DNA of 44,832 nucleotides from DATKXU01 sp035528905 (GTDB taxonomy: Bacteria; Armatimonadota; UBA5829; DTJY01), in NCBI GenBank assembly GCA_035528905.1, contig DATKXU010000049.1, forward strand, positions 1 through 44,832. The letters are read 5' to 3'. The first letter of the stretch is position 1. Each line of letters opens with the position of its first letter. Positions 1 through 7,953 of this stretch are shown here, one piece after another. The translations under genes were made by a program, and so were the position numbers. A model generated the notes under the pieces. It saw nothing but the letters and a program-made list of their open reading frames with translations, did not search any database and was not told the DNA's origin.

Positions 1-2
1 GC

Positions 3-1304
3 TTCGTTCTGCCCCTCATCAGGCACTTTGCCGATGACGCTCGGAAGCTGATGGCTCTGCTGCTCGCGCCGGTGAATAATGCGGCTTCCATCTCGCCTGT
101 CATCGCCGGTGCGATCCTGGGAGCGCTTCACGGAGAGGATGCCTTCCCGCGGGAATGGCGCGCCTGGGCGGAGCCGAGTGCATCCGCATGGTTCCCTATG
201 ACGGAGATCGTCCGCAGCCGCATGAACAAGGAAAGGGCCGTCATATCCACAATCGAGCGCCTGGCGGGGAAAGAGGACGGCGAATCACCGCTGTTCGACA
301 GGATACACGGCTGCATCCTCGCCGGCGCCATTGGTAACGCTATGGGCTCCGTTGTCGAGGGGAGGTTCTACTGGGAGATAGACGAGCAGTATCCCGGCGG
401 CATCACCACAATCCTCGACCCACGGCGGCTCGAAGGCGAGGACGACAACCAGTTGGCGATGCTTCTGGTGGAGACGTACCTGGAGCGCGCCGGCCTGCCC
501 GTGATGGCGCGGCATTTCGGCCATACCTGGCGGGAGCGCATGAACCGCGATCACTTCTATCCGCACTGCATGGGCAACTCCTACGATCTGATATGCCGGG
601 GCTGGGATCCGCGAATCACCGGCCACTGGAACGTCGTCACCGGCTCCACGGTCATGTGCATTGAGCCGGTGGGCATTTACCACCTTGCCGACCCGGAGTA
701 TGCGATGGTTGACGCAGCCGCGATATCCTACATGTACCAGCGGGGGCTTGACGTGACTGCCGCGTCAATCCTTGCGGGCGCCGTGGCCGAGGCATTCAAG
801 CCCGAAGCGACCGTCGAAAGTGTGTGTGACGCGGCTCTGGCCGCCGCGCCGAACGATAAGCTGAATACATTCGACGAACGCCCATTCAACTCCGTCCGCG
901 ACTACATCGAGGCCTGCCTGGAAATCGCCGACAGGTACGACGATGTCCTATCCGTCCGCCCGGAGCTTTACGAGAAGTGCCTCCTCTACCACATGATTGA
1001 TCCCCTGGAAGTGCTGGGGTTCGCGCTCGCCATGTTCAAGATCGCCGGAGGGGATGTCCGGCAGGCGGCTGTCGGCGGCACGAACATCGGCCGCGACTCG
1101 GATACGATCTCAGGCCGGGCCGCTATGCTCGCGGGCACTCTCAATGGAGCCCAATCCGTCCCCAAGGACTGGATTCAGCTATTCAAGCCGGAAGTGCTGG
1201 AGAGGATCAGGGCCAACGCCGGACGCCTGGCCGATCTCATTTCCACGAAGAAGGTAGAGCGGCTCAATAACCGCCGGAGGGCGGCAGATGGCTTTACCCG
1301 GTGA
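3..1304 (+). CDS. Tandem ADP-ribosylglycohydrolase family protein (5' partial)
   Basis: The reading frame is open to the left edge, so the gene starts outside the window. The first ~50 codons visible look like the C-terminal end of one ADP-ribosylglycohydrolase (ADPRH/DraG) domain, with the motif VIAGAILGALHG followed by a P..W pair. A second domain starts near codon 108 (DRIHGCILAGAIGNAMG) and runs to the end. It keeps the late metal-site motif GRDSDT and an acidic EDDN in place of the usual DDT. In the first domain the equivalent late motif reads NNAASISP, so its acidic metal ligands are gone. Family members hydrolyse ADP-ribose from proteins or nucleosides using two Mg ions; the substrate here is unknown. 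The gene overlaps queG by 17 bases, suggesting coupled translation. Family assignment is firm, substrate is not. Confidence 0.8.
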   Translation, partial: FVLPLIRHFADDARKLMALLLAPVNNAASISPVIAGAILGALHGEDAFPREWRAWAEPSASAWFPMTEIVRSRMNKERAVISTIERLAGKEDGESPLFDRIHGCILAGAIGNAMGSVVEGRFYWEIDEQYPGGITTILDPRRLEGEDDNQLAMLLVETYLERAGLPVMARHFGHTWRERMNRDHFYPHCMGNSYDLICRGWDPRITGHWNVVTGSTVMCIEPVGIYHLADPEYAMVDAAAISYMYQRGLDVTAASILAGAVAEAFKPEATVESVCDAALAAAPNDKLNTFDERPFNSVRDYIEACLEIADRYDDVLSVRPELYEKCLLYHMIDPLEVLGFALAMFKIAGGDVRQAAVGGTNIGRDSDTISGRAAMLAGTLNGAQSVPKDWIQLFKPEVLERIRANAGRLADLISTKKVERLNNRRRAADGFTR

Positions 1305-2424
1305 CGTGAAATCGCTCGCGTTTGACCTGGGCTTCCATGCGGTTGGGATCGCGAGCGCGGAGCCGTTCGTCGAGGCTGAACGCGTCCTGCGCGAGCGATA
1401 CGCGCGCGGCCTGCTCGAAGGTTCGGGCTACGAGCGGGAAGACATGCACGTATACACGAATCCCCGAGAGACGCTGCCCACCGCCCGGTCGGTGATCGCG
1501 GTTGCGCTCTCATATCTGACCGACGACATGGAAGAGCCTGCAACCGGCGCAGGGCCTCGCGGCTGGATGGCTCGCTTCTCCAGAGGCTTGGATTACCACA
1601 GAGTTCTCCAAGAACGCCTGTTTGCTCTTGCGGACTATATTCAGATAAAACTGGGCCGCCCCACTGCAATCCAGATGTTCGCCGATACCGGTCCGCTCGT
1701 TGACCGCTCCGCAGCCATACGCGCGGGGATCGGCTCGCGCGGGAAGAACACCTGCGTCTACGCCGGGGAGTACAAGTCGTGGGTCATCCTCGGAGAGCTG
1801 ATCACCGACATCAAACTAGAGCCAGATGAACCAGCGCCTCCGGATATATGCGGCGAGTGCAATAAATGCGTGGAGGCATGTCCGACCGGCGCGATCTGCG
1901 AGCCTTATGCCGTGGACGTGAGGATTTGCCTCTCCCACATCACGCAGTCGAAGGGCTTTATCCCCCACCGGCTCCGGGAGAAGATGGGGACGCGAATCTA
2001 CGGCTGCGACACCTGCCAGAGCGCCTGCCCGCTGAACAAAGATGCGAAGCCGGGGAACATCAGAGGCTTCCGACCCTCCGCCGGCTTGGGAAGTAATCCG
2101 GAACTTCTGCCGCTGCTCAATATCTCGCCGGAGGAGTTCAAGGCGCAGGTCGAGCCGACCTCTGCTGGGTGGATTGGACGGACGCGGTTCCGGCGGAACG
2201 TGGCAATTGCACTGGGGAACATCGGCGACCCTGCGGCGGTTCCCGGCCTGGTGGAAGCGCTCTCGGATCCTGAGCCGGTCGTCCGAGGGCATTCAGCCTG
2301 GGCGCTCGGGAGAATCGGCGCGTCCGATGCCCGCCTTGCGCTCGAAAAGGCCATCGCAAGCGAGACCGATGAGCAGGTGATCGGGGAGATTCGAGAGGCG
2401 CTGGATCGAGGAGCAAGCCCCTGA
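1288..2424 (+). CDS. queG: Epoxyqueuosine reductase QueG
   Basis: This 378-residue protein matches QueG, the cobalamin-dependent iron-sulfur enzyme that reduces epoxyqueuosine to queuosine in the wobble position of tRNAs. The N-terminal half carries the cobalamin-binding fold. Two 4Fe-4S motifs follow: CGECNKCVEACPTGAI near residues 190-205 and CDTCQSACP near 240-248. The last ~90 residues form HEAT-like repeats, as in most QueG proteins. The ATG is preceded by GGAGGGCGG, which supports this start inside the end of the upstream gene. No other queuosine biosynthesis gene is visible in the window. The assignment is confident. Confidence 0.95.
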   Translation: MALPGDVKSLAFDLGFHAVGIASAEPFVEAERVLRERYARGLLEGSGYEREDMHVYTNPRETLPTARSVIAVALSYLTDDMEEPATGAGPRGWMARFSRGLDYHRVLQERLFALADYIQIKLGRPTAIQMFADTGPLVDRSAAIRAGIGSRGKNTCVYAGEYKSWVILGELITDIKLEPDEPAPPDICGECNKCVEACPTGAICEPYAVDVRICLSHITQSKGFIPHRLREKMGTRIYGCDTCQSACPLNKDAKPGNIRGFRPSAGLGSNPELLPLLNISPEEFKAQVEPTSAGWIGRTRFRRNVAIALGNIGDPAAVPGLVEALSDPEPVVRGHSAWALGRIGASDARLALEKAIASETDEQVIGEIREALDRGASP

Positions 2425-2493
2425 GCGATGTCCGGGATACACTCTCCCCTCGGAAGAAGTCATGGCGTGCGCTAACGACCGGCGGCAGTTCAC

Positions 2494-3675
2494 CTATTCC
2501 ACATCGGTGGGCGCCGCTCCAAGCTTGGCGAAGAGGACGTTCGTCCTGCCCACCCGCCAGACTGTCAGCCTGATGACCTGGCCAACCTTTCCCTTTTTGA
2601 TGATGCGGATCACATCTTCAGCGCTGCGGACCTTCGTCTTGTCAATCTGAGTGATGACGTCGCCCGGCATGAGACCCGCTTCAACAGCAGGGGAACCTGG
2701 TCCGACTTGCTCGATGAACGCACCGCCTTTGCCTTTATAGCCGTTCTGCCCGTACCACTCGGCGCGCTCCCCTGTGAGATCGCTCATGAGAATCCCCAGA
2801 TACGGGCGTTCCTTTTGTCCGCCCTCGACGACGGGATGGCCTACCGATCCTTTGCTTATCAGGCGCTTCGCGACGTCCTTGGCGCCGTTGATCGGGATTG
2901 CGAATCCGAGGCCTATGTTTCCCCGCCAAGGCTCAGTCGAGTAGATAGCGGTGTTGATACCGATGACTTCGCCATCAATGTTCGCAAGCGCGCCGCCGCT
3001 GTTTCCCAGGTTGATTGCAGCATCGGTCTGGATAGCCTCCTCGATCACCGTTCCCTCGCTCACCAGCAGGTTTTTGCGTTTCGTCGCGCTGACTACCCCA
3101 ACAGTCACAGTGTTCCCGAGGCCCAGAGGGTTGCCGATTGCGATCACCCAGTCACCCACTCGGATTGCGTCTGAATTGCCAAGTTCTGCAAACGGGAGAT
3201 TCCTCGCGTCCACCTTCAAGACGGCAACATCCGACTTGCTGTCCCTGCCGATCAGCCGGCCTTTGAACTTCCGACCGTCGGCCAGGCGAACTTTTATATC
3301 CTGCACCCCGGCGACCACGTGGTTGTTCGTGAGAACATAGCCATCCTTGCCGATGATGACGCCCGAGCCCTGGCCCACCAGGATTTGCCTCTGCGGTGGC
3401 ACACGAAGGCCGAAGAAGTCCTCGAGGCCCCCAAACGGATTCGGCACCCGGCGCTGGGCCACCGTGTCTATGTTTACCACTGCCGGTCCGATTCTGGCGG
3501 CGGCGTCGGCTATCGGGTTCTGGCCCTTCTTGACGACGGCCGGCGCAGGCTTCCCACTCAAGGCCCGCATAACTGACTCCTTGCCGCCTGGCGTGTAGCC
3601 TGTGCGACTGAGGATGTAGGCGCAGGCGCCGAAACCCAGCACGAAAACAAGCACATACAATATGAGTTTCTTCAT
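2494..3675 (-). CDS. htrA: Do/HtrA-like serine protease with one PDZ domain
   Basis: A 393-residue envelope protease. It starts with a single hydrophobic anchor (residues ~3-24), followed by a trypsin-like domain with the triad His119 (TNNHVVAG), Asp149 (SDVAV) and Ser226 (GNSGGAL), and one PDZ domain at ~290-385. Such proteins degrade or refold damaged proteins on the outer face of the cytoplasmic membrane. I chose the ATG at 3675 because it begins MKKLIL and has a purine-rich GAAGGAAG 9 bases upstream; an in-frame start 48 bases further upstream adds only a polar tail. It is the last gene of the co-directional rib run and lies after a heptad repeat array. Family is certain; its link to riboflavin synthesis is only positional. 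Confidence 0.95.
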   Translation of the reverse strand: MKKLILYVLVFVLGFGACAYILSRTGYTPGGKESVMRALSGKPAPAVVKKGQNPIADAAARIGPAVVNIDTVAQRRVPNPFGGLEDFFGLRVPPQRQILVGQGSGVIIGKDGYVLTNNHVVAGVQDIKVRLADGRKFKGRLIGRDSKSDVAVLKVDARNLPFAELGNSDAIRVGDWVIAIGNPLGLGNTVTVGVVSATKRKNLLVSEGTVIEEAIQTDAAINLGNSGGALANIDGEVIGINTAIYSTEPWRGNIGLGFAIPINGAKDVAKRLISKGSVGHPVVEGGQKERPYLGILMSDLTGERAEWYGQNGYKGKGGAFIEQVGPGSPAVEAGLMPGDVITQIDKTKVRSAEDVIRIIKKGKVGQVIRLTVWRVGRTNVLFAKLGAAPTDVE

Positions 3676-3731
3676 CGGGTGTCTTCCTTCTTGTTCTGAA
3701 TTGAGCTGCCGCTCAGAGGGCAATGATCAGT

Positions 3732-3808
3732 AACGAGCAAGGAGTAAGGAGTAAGGTTCAGCCTCACTTATCACTCGTCACTCGTCACGTATCACGCATT
3801 ACTTATTC
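3732..3808. repeat. Heptad repeat array between ribH and htrA
   Basis: Eleven consecutive 7-base units can be laid out in register: AACGAGC, AAGGAGT twice, AAGGTTC, AGCCTCA, CTTATCA, CTCGTCA twice, CGTATCA, CGCATTA and CTTATTC. The left units are purine rich and the right units pyrimidine rich, so the two halves can pair imperfectly into a hairpin. The right end runs into the ribH stop codon (3803-3805). Two of its units recur in the array on the other side of ribH. Function is unknown; a role in mRNA processing between ribH and htrA is an inference. Confidence 0.7.
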
Positions 3809-4273
3809 CCCGATCTCGCGCAATAGATTGGCCATCTCGATGGCAGCCTCGGCCGCGTCGAACCCTTTGTTCCCGACCTTCGTTCCCGCTCGCTCGATCG
3901 CCTGCTCTATGGTGTCGGCGGTTATCACGCCGAAAATCGTCGGAACGCCTGTTGCAAGCCCGACCTGCGCGATCCCCTTTGTCACCTCAGCCGCGATGTA
4001 CTCGAAGTGCGGAGTCGCACCCCGGATCAGCGCACCCAGGCATATCACGGCATCGTACTTCCCCGACGAAGCCATCTTCTGTGCGATCGGCGGCACCTCG
4101 AACGTTCCGGGAACCCGGACGACGGCGATGTCCTCCTCTTTTGCTCCGTGGCGGCCCAGAGCATCCAACGCCCCCTCGAGCAGCCTCTTGGTCACGAAAT
4201 CGTTGAACCGGCTCACTACTATGCCGAACTTAAGCCCCTCGGCGAGCAGCTTGCCCTCATACACCCTTGCCAT
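3803..4273 (-). CDS. ribH: 6,7-dimethyl-8-ribityllumazine synthase
   Basis: RibH condenses 5-amino-6-ribitylamino-uracil with 3,4-dihydroxy-2-butanone 4-phosphate to make lumazine, the penultimate step of riboflavin synthesis. The 156-residue product has the family motifs RFNDFVTKRLLEGA, GTFEVPPIAQ and GALIRGATPHFEYIAAE, the last with the catalytic His. Length is normal for the family. The ATG at 4273 is chosen because it begins MARVYEG and is preceded by AAGGGGG about 8 bases upstream; a start 51 bases upstream would lie outside the conserved fold. Both flanks carry heptad repeat arrays. Confidence 0.97.
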   Translation of the reverse strand: MARVYEGKLLAEGLKFGIVVSRFNDFVTKRLLEGALDALGRHGAKEEDIAVVRVPGTFEVPPIAQKMASSGKYDAVICLGALIRGATPHFEYIAAEVTKGIAQVGLATGVPTIFGVITADTIEQAIERAGTKVGNKGFDAAEAAIEMANLLREIGE

Positions 4274-4314
4274 GTTTGTGTCCCCCTTGTGCGGATGCGT
4301 GAGAAGCCTCCCCT

Positions 4315-4349
4315 CACACATCACGTATCACGCATCACGTATCACGTAT
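4315..4349. repeat. Heptad repeat array between ribBA and ribH
   Basis: Five direct 7-base units: CACACAT, CACGTAT, CACGCAT, CACGTAT, CACGTAT. The array overlaps the ribBA stop codon (4342-4344), so the repeat supplies the last codons of RibBA. A single inverted GATGCGTGA lies just to the left (about 4294-4302) and can pair with the CACGCAT unit. The same units occur at the far side of ribH (3788-3801). Confidence 0.75.
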
Positions 4350-5547
4350 CGAGCAAATGGCCCAATCTATCGCGCTTCGTCTGCAAGTAGCGACGGCTGG
4401 CGCTGTTCGGCTCTACTACGAGCGGCACTCGCTCGACAATCTCAAGATCGTAACCCTCCAGCCCCGCCAGCTTCGACGGGCTGTTGGTCATGTACCTTAT
4501 CTTCCGAACTCCCAGGTCAATCAGCACCTGCGCCCCGATGCCATAGTCCCTGACATCGGCAGGATAACCAAGGCGCTCGTTTGCTTCAACGGTGTCGAAC
4601 CCCTCATCCTGGAGCTCGTAGGCTTTCAGTTTGTTTAAGAGGCCGATGCCGCGCCCTTCCTGGTATATGTAGAGGAGCACTCCGCGGCCCTCTTCGGCGA
4701 TCATCGCCATCGCCCGCTCGAGCTGCCCGCCGCAGTCACATCTGAGGGAATGTAGAACGTCGCCGGTCACACAACTGGAGTGTATGCGCACCAGAACCGG
4801 CTCACCGTTTGCCACATCGCCCATTGTGAGGGCAATGTACGGCTTATCCTCCACGGCCGTCTCATAGGCAAACAGGCGGAAGTCACCGAATTTGGTCGGC
4901 AGGTGTGTCTTCGCCACGCAGCGGACGAGTTTCTCCGTACGCCTGCGGTACTTTATCAGATCGGCGATGGTGGCTATCTTCAGCCCGAATTTCTTCGCCA
5001 ACTCTTGAAGCTCCGGCAGGCGGGCCATCGTCCCATCTTCGCTCATGATCTCGCACAGGACACCGCTCGGACAAAGCCCCGCAAGGCGCACGAGGTCAAC
5101 CAAGGCCTCCGTGTGGCCGGCTCGCTTCAGGACGCCGCCGTCCTGCGCGGCGAGCGGAAAAACGTGCCCCGGCCTTGCGAGATCGGATGGCTTCGTCGCC
5201 GGGTCGAGGAAAACCTTGATGGTGTGCGCACGGTCGAATGCGGATATGCCGGTCGTCGTGCCTCGCAGGGCGTCAACGCTGACCGCGAACGGAGTGCCCA
5301 TCTTGGCCGTGTTTCTGTCCACCATCGGGCCCAAGCCGAGTTCCTCGAGGCGCTTCTGGGTAGTGGCGAGGCAGATCAGTCCACGTCCGTGCTTTGCCAT
5401 GAAGTTGATGTCTTCCGGAGTGACCTTCTCGGCGGCAATGATGAAGTCGCCTTCGTTCTCCCGGTCCTCATCGTCCACGACGATGAGCATCTTCCCTTCG
5501 CGCATATCCTGTATGGCTTCTTCGATTGAGCAGAACTGAACTCCCAA
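4342..5547 (-). CDS. ribBA: Bifunctional DHBP synthase / GTP cyclohydrolase II
   Basis: A 401-residue fusion supplying both precursors of riboflavin. The N-terminal ~200 residues are 3,4-dihydroxy-2-butanone 4-phosphate synthase (DDEDRENEGDF acidic motif, HTEALVDLVRLAG). The C-terminal half is GTP cyclohydrolase II with its zinc cysteines (SSCVTGDVLHSLRCDCGG) and YQEGRGIGL. No in-frame ATG precedes the conserved domain. The start used is TTG at 5547, about 7 bases after GGAG; the first ATG in frame would remove 14 residues of the conserved N-terminus. The C-terminal residues DT and the stop codon fall inside a heptad array. Confidence 0.95.
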   Translation of the reverse strand: MGVQFCSIEEAIQDMREGKMLIVVDDEDRENEGDFIIAAEKVTPEDINFMAKHGRGLICLATTQKRLEELGLGPMVDRNTAKMGTPFAVSVDALRGTTTGISAFDRAHTIKVFLDPATKPSDLARPGHVFPLAAQDGGVLKRAGHTEALVDLVRLAGLCPSGVLCEIMSEDGTMARLPELQELAKKFGLKIATIADLIKYRRRTEKLVRCVAKTHLPTKFGDFRLFAYETAVEDKPYIALTMGDVANGEPVLVRIHSSCVTGDVLHSLRCDCGGQLERAMAMIAEEGRGVLLYIYQEGRGIGLLNKLKAYELQDEGFDTVEANERLGYPADVRDYGIGAQVLIDLGVRKIRYMTNSPSKLAGLEGYDLEIVERVPLVVEPNSASRRYLQTKRDRLGHLLDT

Positions 5548-5581
5548 GGCATTACTCCGATCACCATCGCCGATGGGGTAT

Positions 5582-5646
5582 TGGACTGCTGGAGTCTTGG
5601 AGTATTGGAAACAAAGACGACCCAGTACTCCATTACTCCATGAACC
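5582..5646. repeat. Octad inverted repeat between ribE and ribBA
   Basis: Here the tandem unit is 8 bases, not 7. The left arm reads TGGACTGC, TGGAGTCT, TGGAGTAT, TGGAA (5582-5610), and the right arm CAGTACTC, CATTACTC, CATGAACC (5623-5646). The arms are inverted relative to each other, pairing about 16 of 20 positions around a ~12-base loop. The right arm includes the ribE stop codon (5633-5635). Confidence 0.75.
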
Positions 5647-6280
5647 CGCCTTCTGATAGCTTGTCTAGGAACCGCTTGTCCGACGCCGCTGCGGCCCTAT
5701 CAACAAATTTGAATACGTACTTTCCTATTATATCAGTTTCCAGGTTGACGGTGCTACCCGCTGCCGCATCGCCCAGCGTGGTGCTGACGAGCGTATGCGG
5801 GATCACGGCCACACTGAACCAGTCCGGTCCAAGCTCTGCGACGGTCAGGCTGATCCCGTCAACGGCTAAGGAGCCCTTCTGCACGACGTACTTCATGATC
5901 TCCACCGGAGCCTCGAAGCGGAAGATCATCTCCCCGCCGGATTTCCGGATCTCCCTGACGGCGCCGATGCCGTCCACATGGCCGAGAACCATGTGCCCGC
6001 CAAGTCTATCGCCCGCGCGCAGAGGCCGTTCGAGGTTGACGGCATCGCCCGGCCTCAGACGTCCCAGGGTGGAGCGCTCGACCGTCTCTCGCACGATGTC
6101 GAATGTCAGCATCGGCCGCGAGACCTCAACCGCGGTCAGGCAGGCGCCGTTCACGGCAACGCTGTCGCCGAGCTTGACATCGCGCGAGACTTCCGGCGCT
6201 TCGACCGTGAGCCTCATACCGCCCGGCCCAGGCTCCGCCCGTATGACCTTTCCTTTTTCCTCGATTAGACCAGTGAACAT
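5633..6280 (-). CDS. ribE: Riboflavin synthase alpha subunit
   Basis: The enzyme dismutates two lumazine molecules to riboflavin and the ribitylaminouracil substrate of RibH. The 215-residue protein shows the classic duplicated lumazine-binding fold: repeat one begins MFTGLIEEKG with GDSVAVNGACLT, and repeat two carries GGHMVLGHVDG and LAVDGISLTV. The ATG at 6280 is chosen because MFTGLIE is the usual N-terminus; a start 15 bases upstream is possible but not conserved. It lies about 80 bases after ribD on the same strand. Confidence 0.97.
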   Translation of the reverse strand: MFTGLIEEKGKVIRAEPGPGGMRLTVEAPEVSRDVKLGDSVAVNGACLTAVEVSRPMLTFDIVRETVERSTLGRLRPGDAVNLERPLRAGDRLGGHMVLGHVDGIGAVREIRKSGGEMIFRFEAPVEIMKYVVQKGSLAVDGISLTVAELGPDWFSVAVIPHTLVSTTLGDAAAGSTVNLETDIIGKYVFKFVDRAAAASDKRFLDKLSEGGFME

Positions 6281-6361
6281 AGTACCTCTTGTCAAGAGTC
6301 AGGCATGGGACACTTGCCCGTCGCCGTCTGGAGACGCCTCCCACATCTGGGGCTGGCCGCA

Positions 6362-7447
6362 CTATGATTTCACATCGAATTCAAGTCCGATATCTTCGCC
6401 GAAGCGCCGGATGCGAGGCTTAGAGACGCCCAGGGCCCGGCTCATCAGCTCGATGCCCTCGCCCTCGACAGGGGTTCTTGCACTCCGTCCTCCTACTATC
6501 TTCGGCGCGATGAAGATTAAACCCTTGTCAACCAGGCCCATCTCGAGCATCGAGGCGGCGAGTTCGCCTCCGCCCTCGAGGAGCACGCCGTTCAGGCCCT
6601 GGTTGGACAGCTCGCTCATCAGAGCACGGAGATCAACCTGTCCACCCGCCCAGGCAGGCAGGACGAGCACCCTTGCCCCTGCGTTCCGGAGAGCTTCGAC
6701 CTTCTCTTCAGGGGCATTCCCGGTGACTGCAACCAGCGTCTGCGCCTCGGAATCCAGCACTCGCGCGTCCAACGGCAGAGAGGCGCGGCTATCTACCACA
6801 ACCCTGAGTGGGTTCACTGCGCCGCGAATCCCGCGCACCGTTAGTTCCGGGTCGTCAGCAAGCACGGTTCCGATTCCTACAAGCACCGCATCGTACCTGC
6901 TGCGAAGCCTGTGAACTTCCTTTCGCGCCCGCTCGCCTGTGATCCAGCGCGAATCGCCCGTCCTGGTCGCAATCTTGCCATCCAGCGTCATGGCGGCTTT
7001 CCACAAGACGAACGGCAACCCGGTAGTGACCCGCTTGATGTAAGCCTCGTTGAGCCTCCTCGCTTGCGGCTCCAGGAGGCCGACCTGGACCTCTATGCCG
7101 GCCGAGCGCAGAATCTCGATCCCCTTGCCGCTGACCGTCGGGCCTGGGTCTATCATCGCAGCAAAGACCCGGCGCACGCCCGAGCGGATAATCGCGTCCG
7201 TGCATGGAGGCGTTCTTCCGTGGTGGCAGCACGGCTCCAAGGTAACGTAGAGATCCGCGCCGTTTGCCAGCGGACCCGCCCGCTCGAGCGCGAAGACTTC
7301 GGCGTGCGGCTCGCCGGCCCTCGGGTGGCAGCCCTCGCCGACGATTTGACCATCACGGACGACGACAGCCCCGACCATCGGGTTGGGGCTGGTGCGTCCG
7401 CGCCTTGCGAGCGTCAGCGCCCGCTTCATGTAAACGCTATTCGCCAT
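6362..7447 (-). CDS. ribD: Bifunctional riboflavin deaminase/reductase
   Basis: RibD deaminates and then reduces the pyrimidine made from GTP. This 361-residue protein has the N-terminal deaminase zinc site (HAEVFAL and PCCHHGRTPPC) and the C-terminal reductase domain (DSRWITGERARKEVH, DAVLVGIGTVLADDP, LEGGGELAASML). Length matches the family. The ATG at 7447 overlaps the preceding membrane-protein gene by 11 bases, implying translational coupling. I looked for an FMN riboswitch upstream of this operon and did not see one. Confidence 0.96.
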   Translation of the reverse strand: MANSVYMKRALTLARRGRTSPNPMVGAVVVRDGQIVGEGCHPRAGEPHAEVFALERAGPLANGADLYVTLEPCCHHGRTPPCTDAIIRSGVRRVFAAMIDPGPTVSGKGIEILRSAGIEVQVGLLEPQARRLNEAYIKRVTTGLPFVLWKAAMTLDGKIATRTGDSRWITGERARKEVHRLRSRYDAVLVGIGTVLADDPELTVRGIRGAVNPLRVVVDSRASLPLDARVLDSEAQTLVAVTGNAPEEKVEALRNAGARVLVLPAWAGGQVDLRALMSELSNQGLNGVLLEGGGELAASMLEMGLVDKGLIFIAPKIVGGRSARTPVEGEGIELMSRALGVSKPRIRRFGEDIGLEFDVKS

Positions 7448-7799
7448 GTGTGTTTTCTTCTCTCGGCTTCGCGATGCTTCTCAGAATCTTCTTCCTATCC
7501 CGGCCGTAACTCAGGCCCACTTCCTTCAAGTCCAGCAGGGCCAGGACGACCAAGCCAAGTGTGAGTCCGAAGCAGAGGGCCCAGTATGCCATCGCCGCGA
7601 GCGGCCCGCAGCACGCCTTCACCCAGCGATCGCCGACCAGCACCATCGCCATTATGGTGACAAGCAGCACCGCCGACGCCACGCGCAGGGCTTTCTGCCT
7701 GCGGGCGACGCGCCTCGTATCCCTGCGCCAGGCCCGAACCTCCAAGGCCAGGAGCGCGACCACCAGAACGATTCCGATTGCGAGCACTATGCGCAGCAT
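7437..7799 (-). CDS. Small membrane protein upstream of ribD
   Basis: A 120-residue protein I do not recognise. It has three likely membrane segments (about residues 2-22, 42-57 and 68-90), a basic stretch with many arginines between the first and second, and a charged C-terminus. It overlaps ribD by 11 bases, so it is probably co-translated with it. A transport role for riboflavin or its precursors is conceivable from position alone; no RibU, RibM or RibN motif is recognisable. Confidence 0.7.
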   Translation of the reverse strand: MLRIVLAIGIVLVVALLALEVRAWRRDTRRVARRQKALRVASAVLLVTIMAMVLVGDRWVKACCGPLAAMAYWALCFGLTLGLVVLALLDLKEVGLSYGRDRKKILRSIAKPREENTHGE

Positions 7800-7815
7800 T
7801 GTCAGATTCCGACAG

Positions 7816-7948
7816 GCGCCGGGCTAAACCCCGGCGCTAAGCTCACGAACCCCGCTGAAGCGGGCCTGCCTGAGACTCAGTCCGCTGTTCCTCAGCCATC
7901 TTCAGATGGCTTCGTCCAATTAGCGTGTGGATTCACCCACACGCGCTA
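7816..7948. repeat. Cluster of four intergenic hairpins between rpe and the ribD operon
   Basis: Four inverted repeats follow each other in 133 bases: GCGCCGGG/CCCGGCGC (7816-7837, 6-base loop), CCCGCT/AGCGGG (7851-7864), AGCCATCT/AGATGGCT (7894-7911) and TAGCGTGTGG with CCACA..CGCTA (7921-7948, one bulge). None has a trailing T run in either direction. Short GC hairpins of the second type resemble dispersed repeats seen in other genomes. They probably separate the kinase-rpe transcript from the rib genes, as terminator or RNA-stabilising elements. Confidence 0.7.
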
Positions 7949-7953
7949 TGCCC

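Noticed and set aside
3732..4349. Tandem short repeats considered as CRISPR
   Set aside because: Units are 7 bases without unique spacers and no cas gene is nearby.
5526..6914. A 462-codon plus-strand frame spanning ribE and part of ribD
   Set aside because: Ser/Pro/Arg-rich shadow crossing two well-defined genes and a repeat array.
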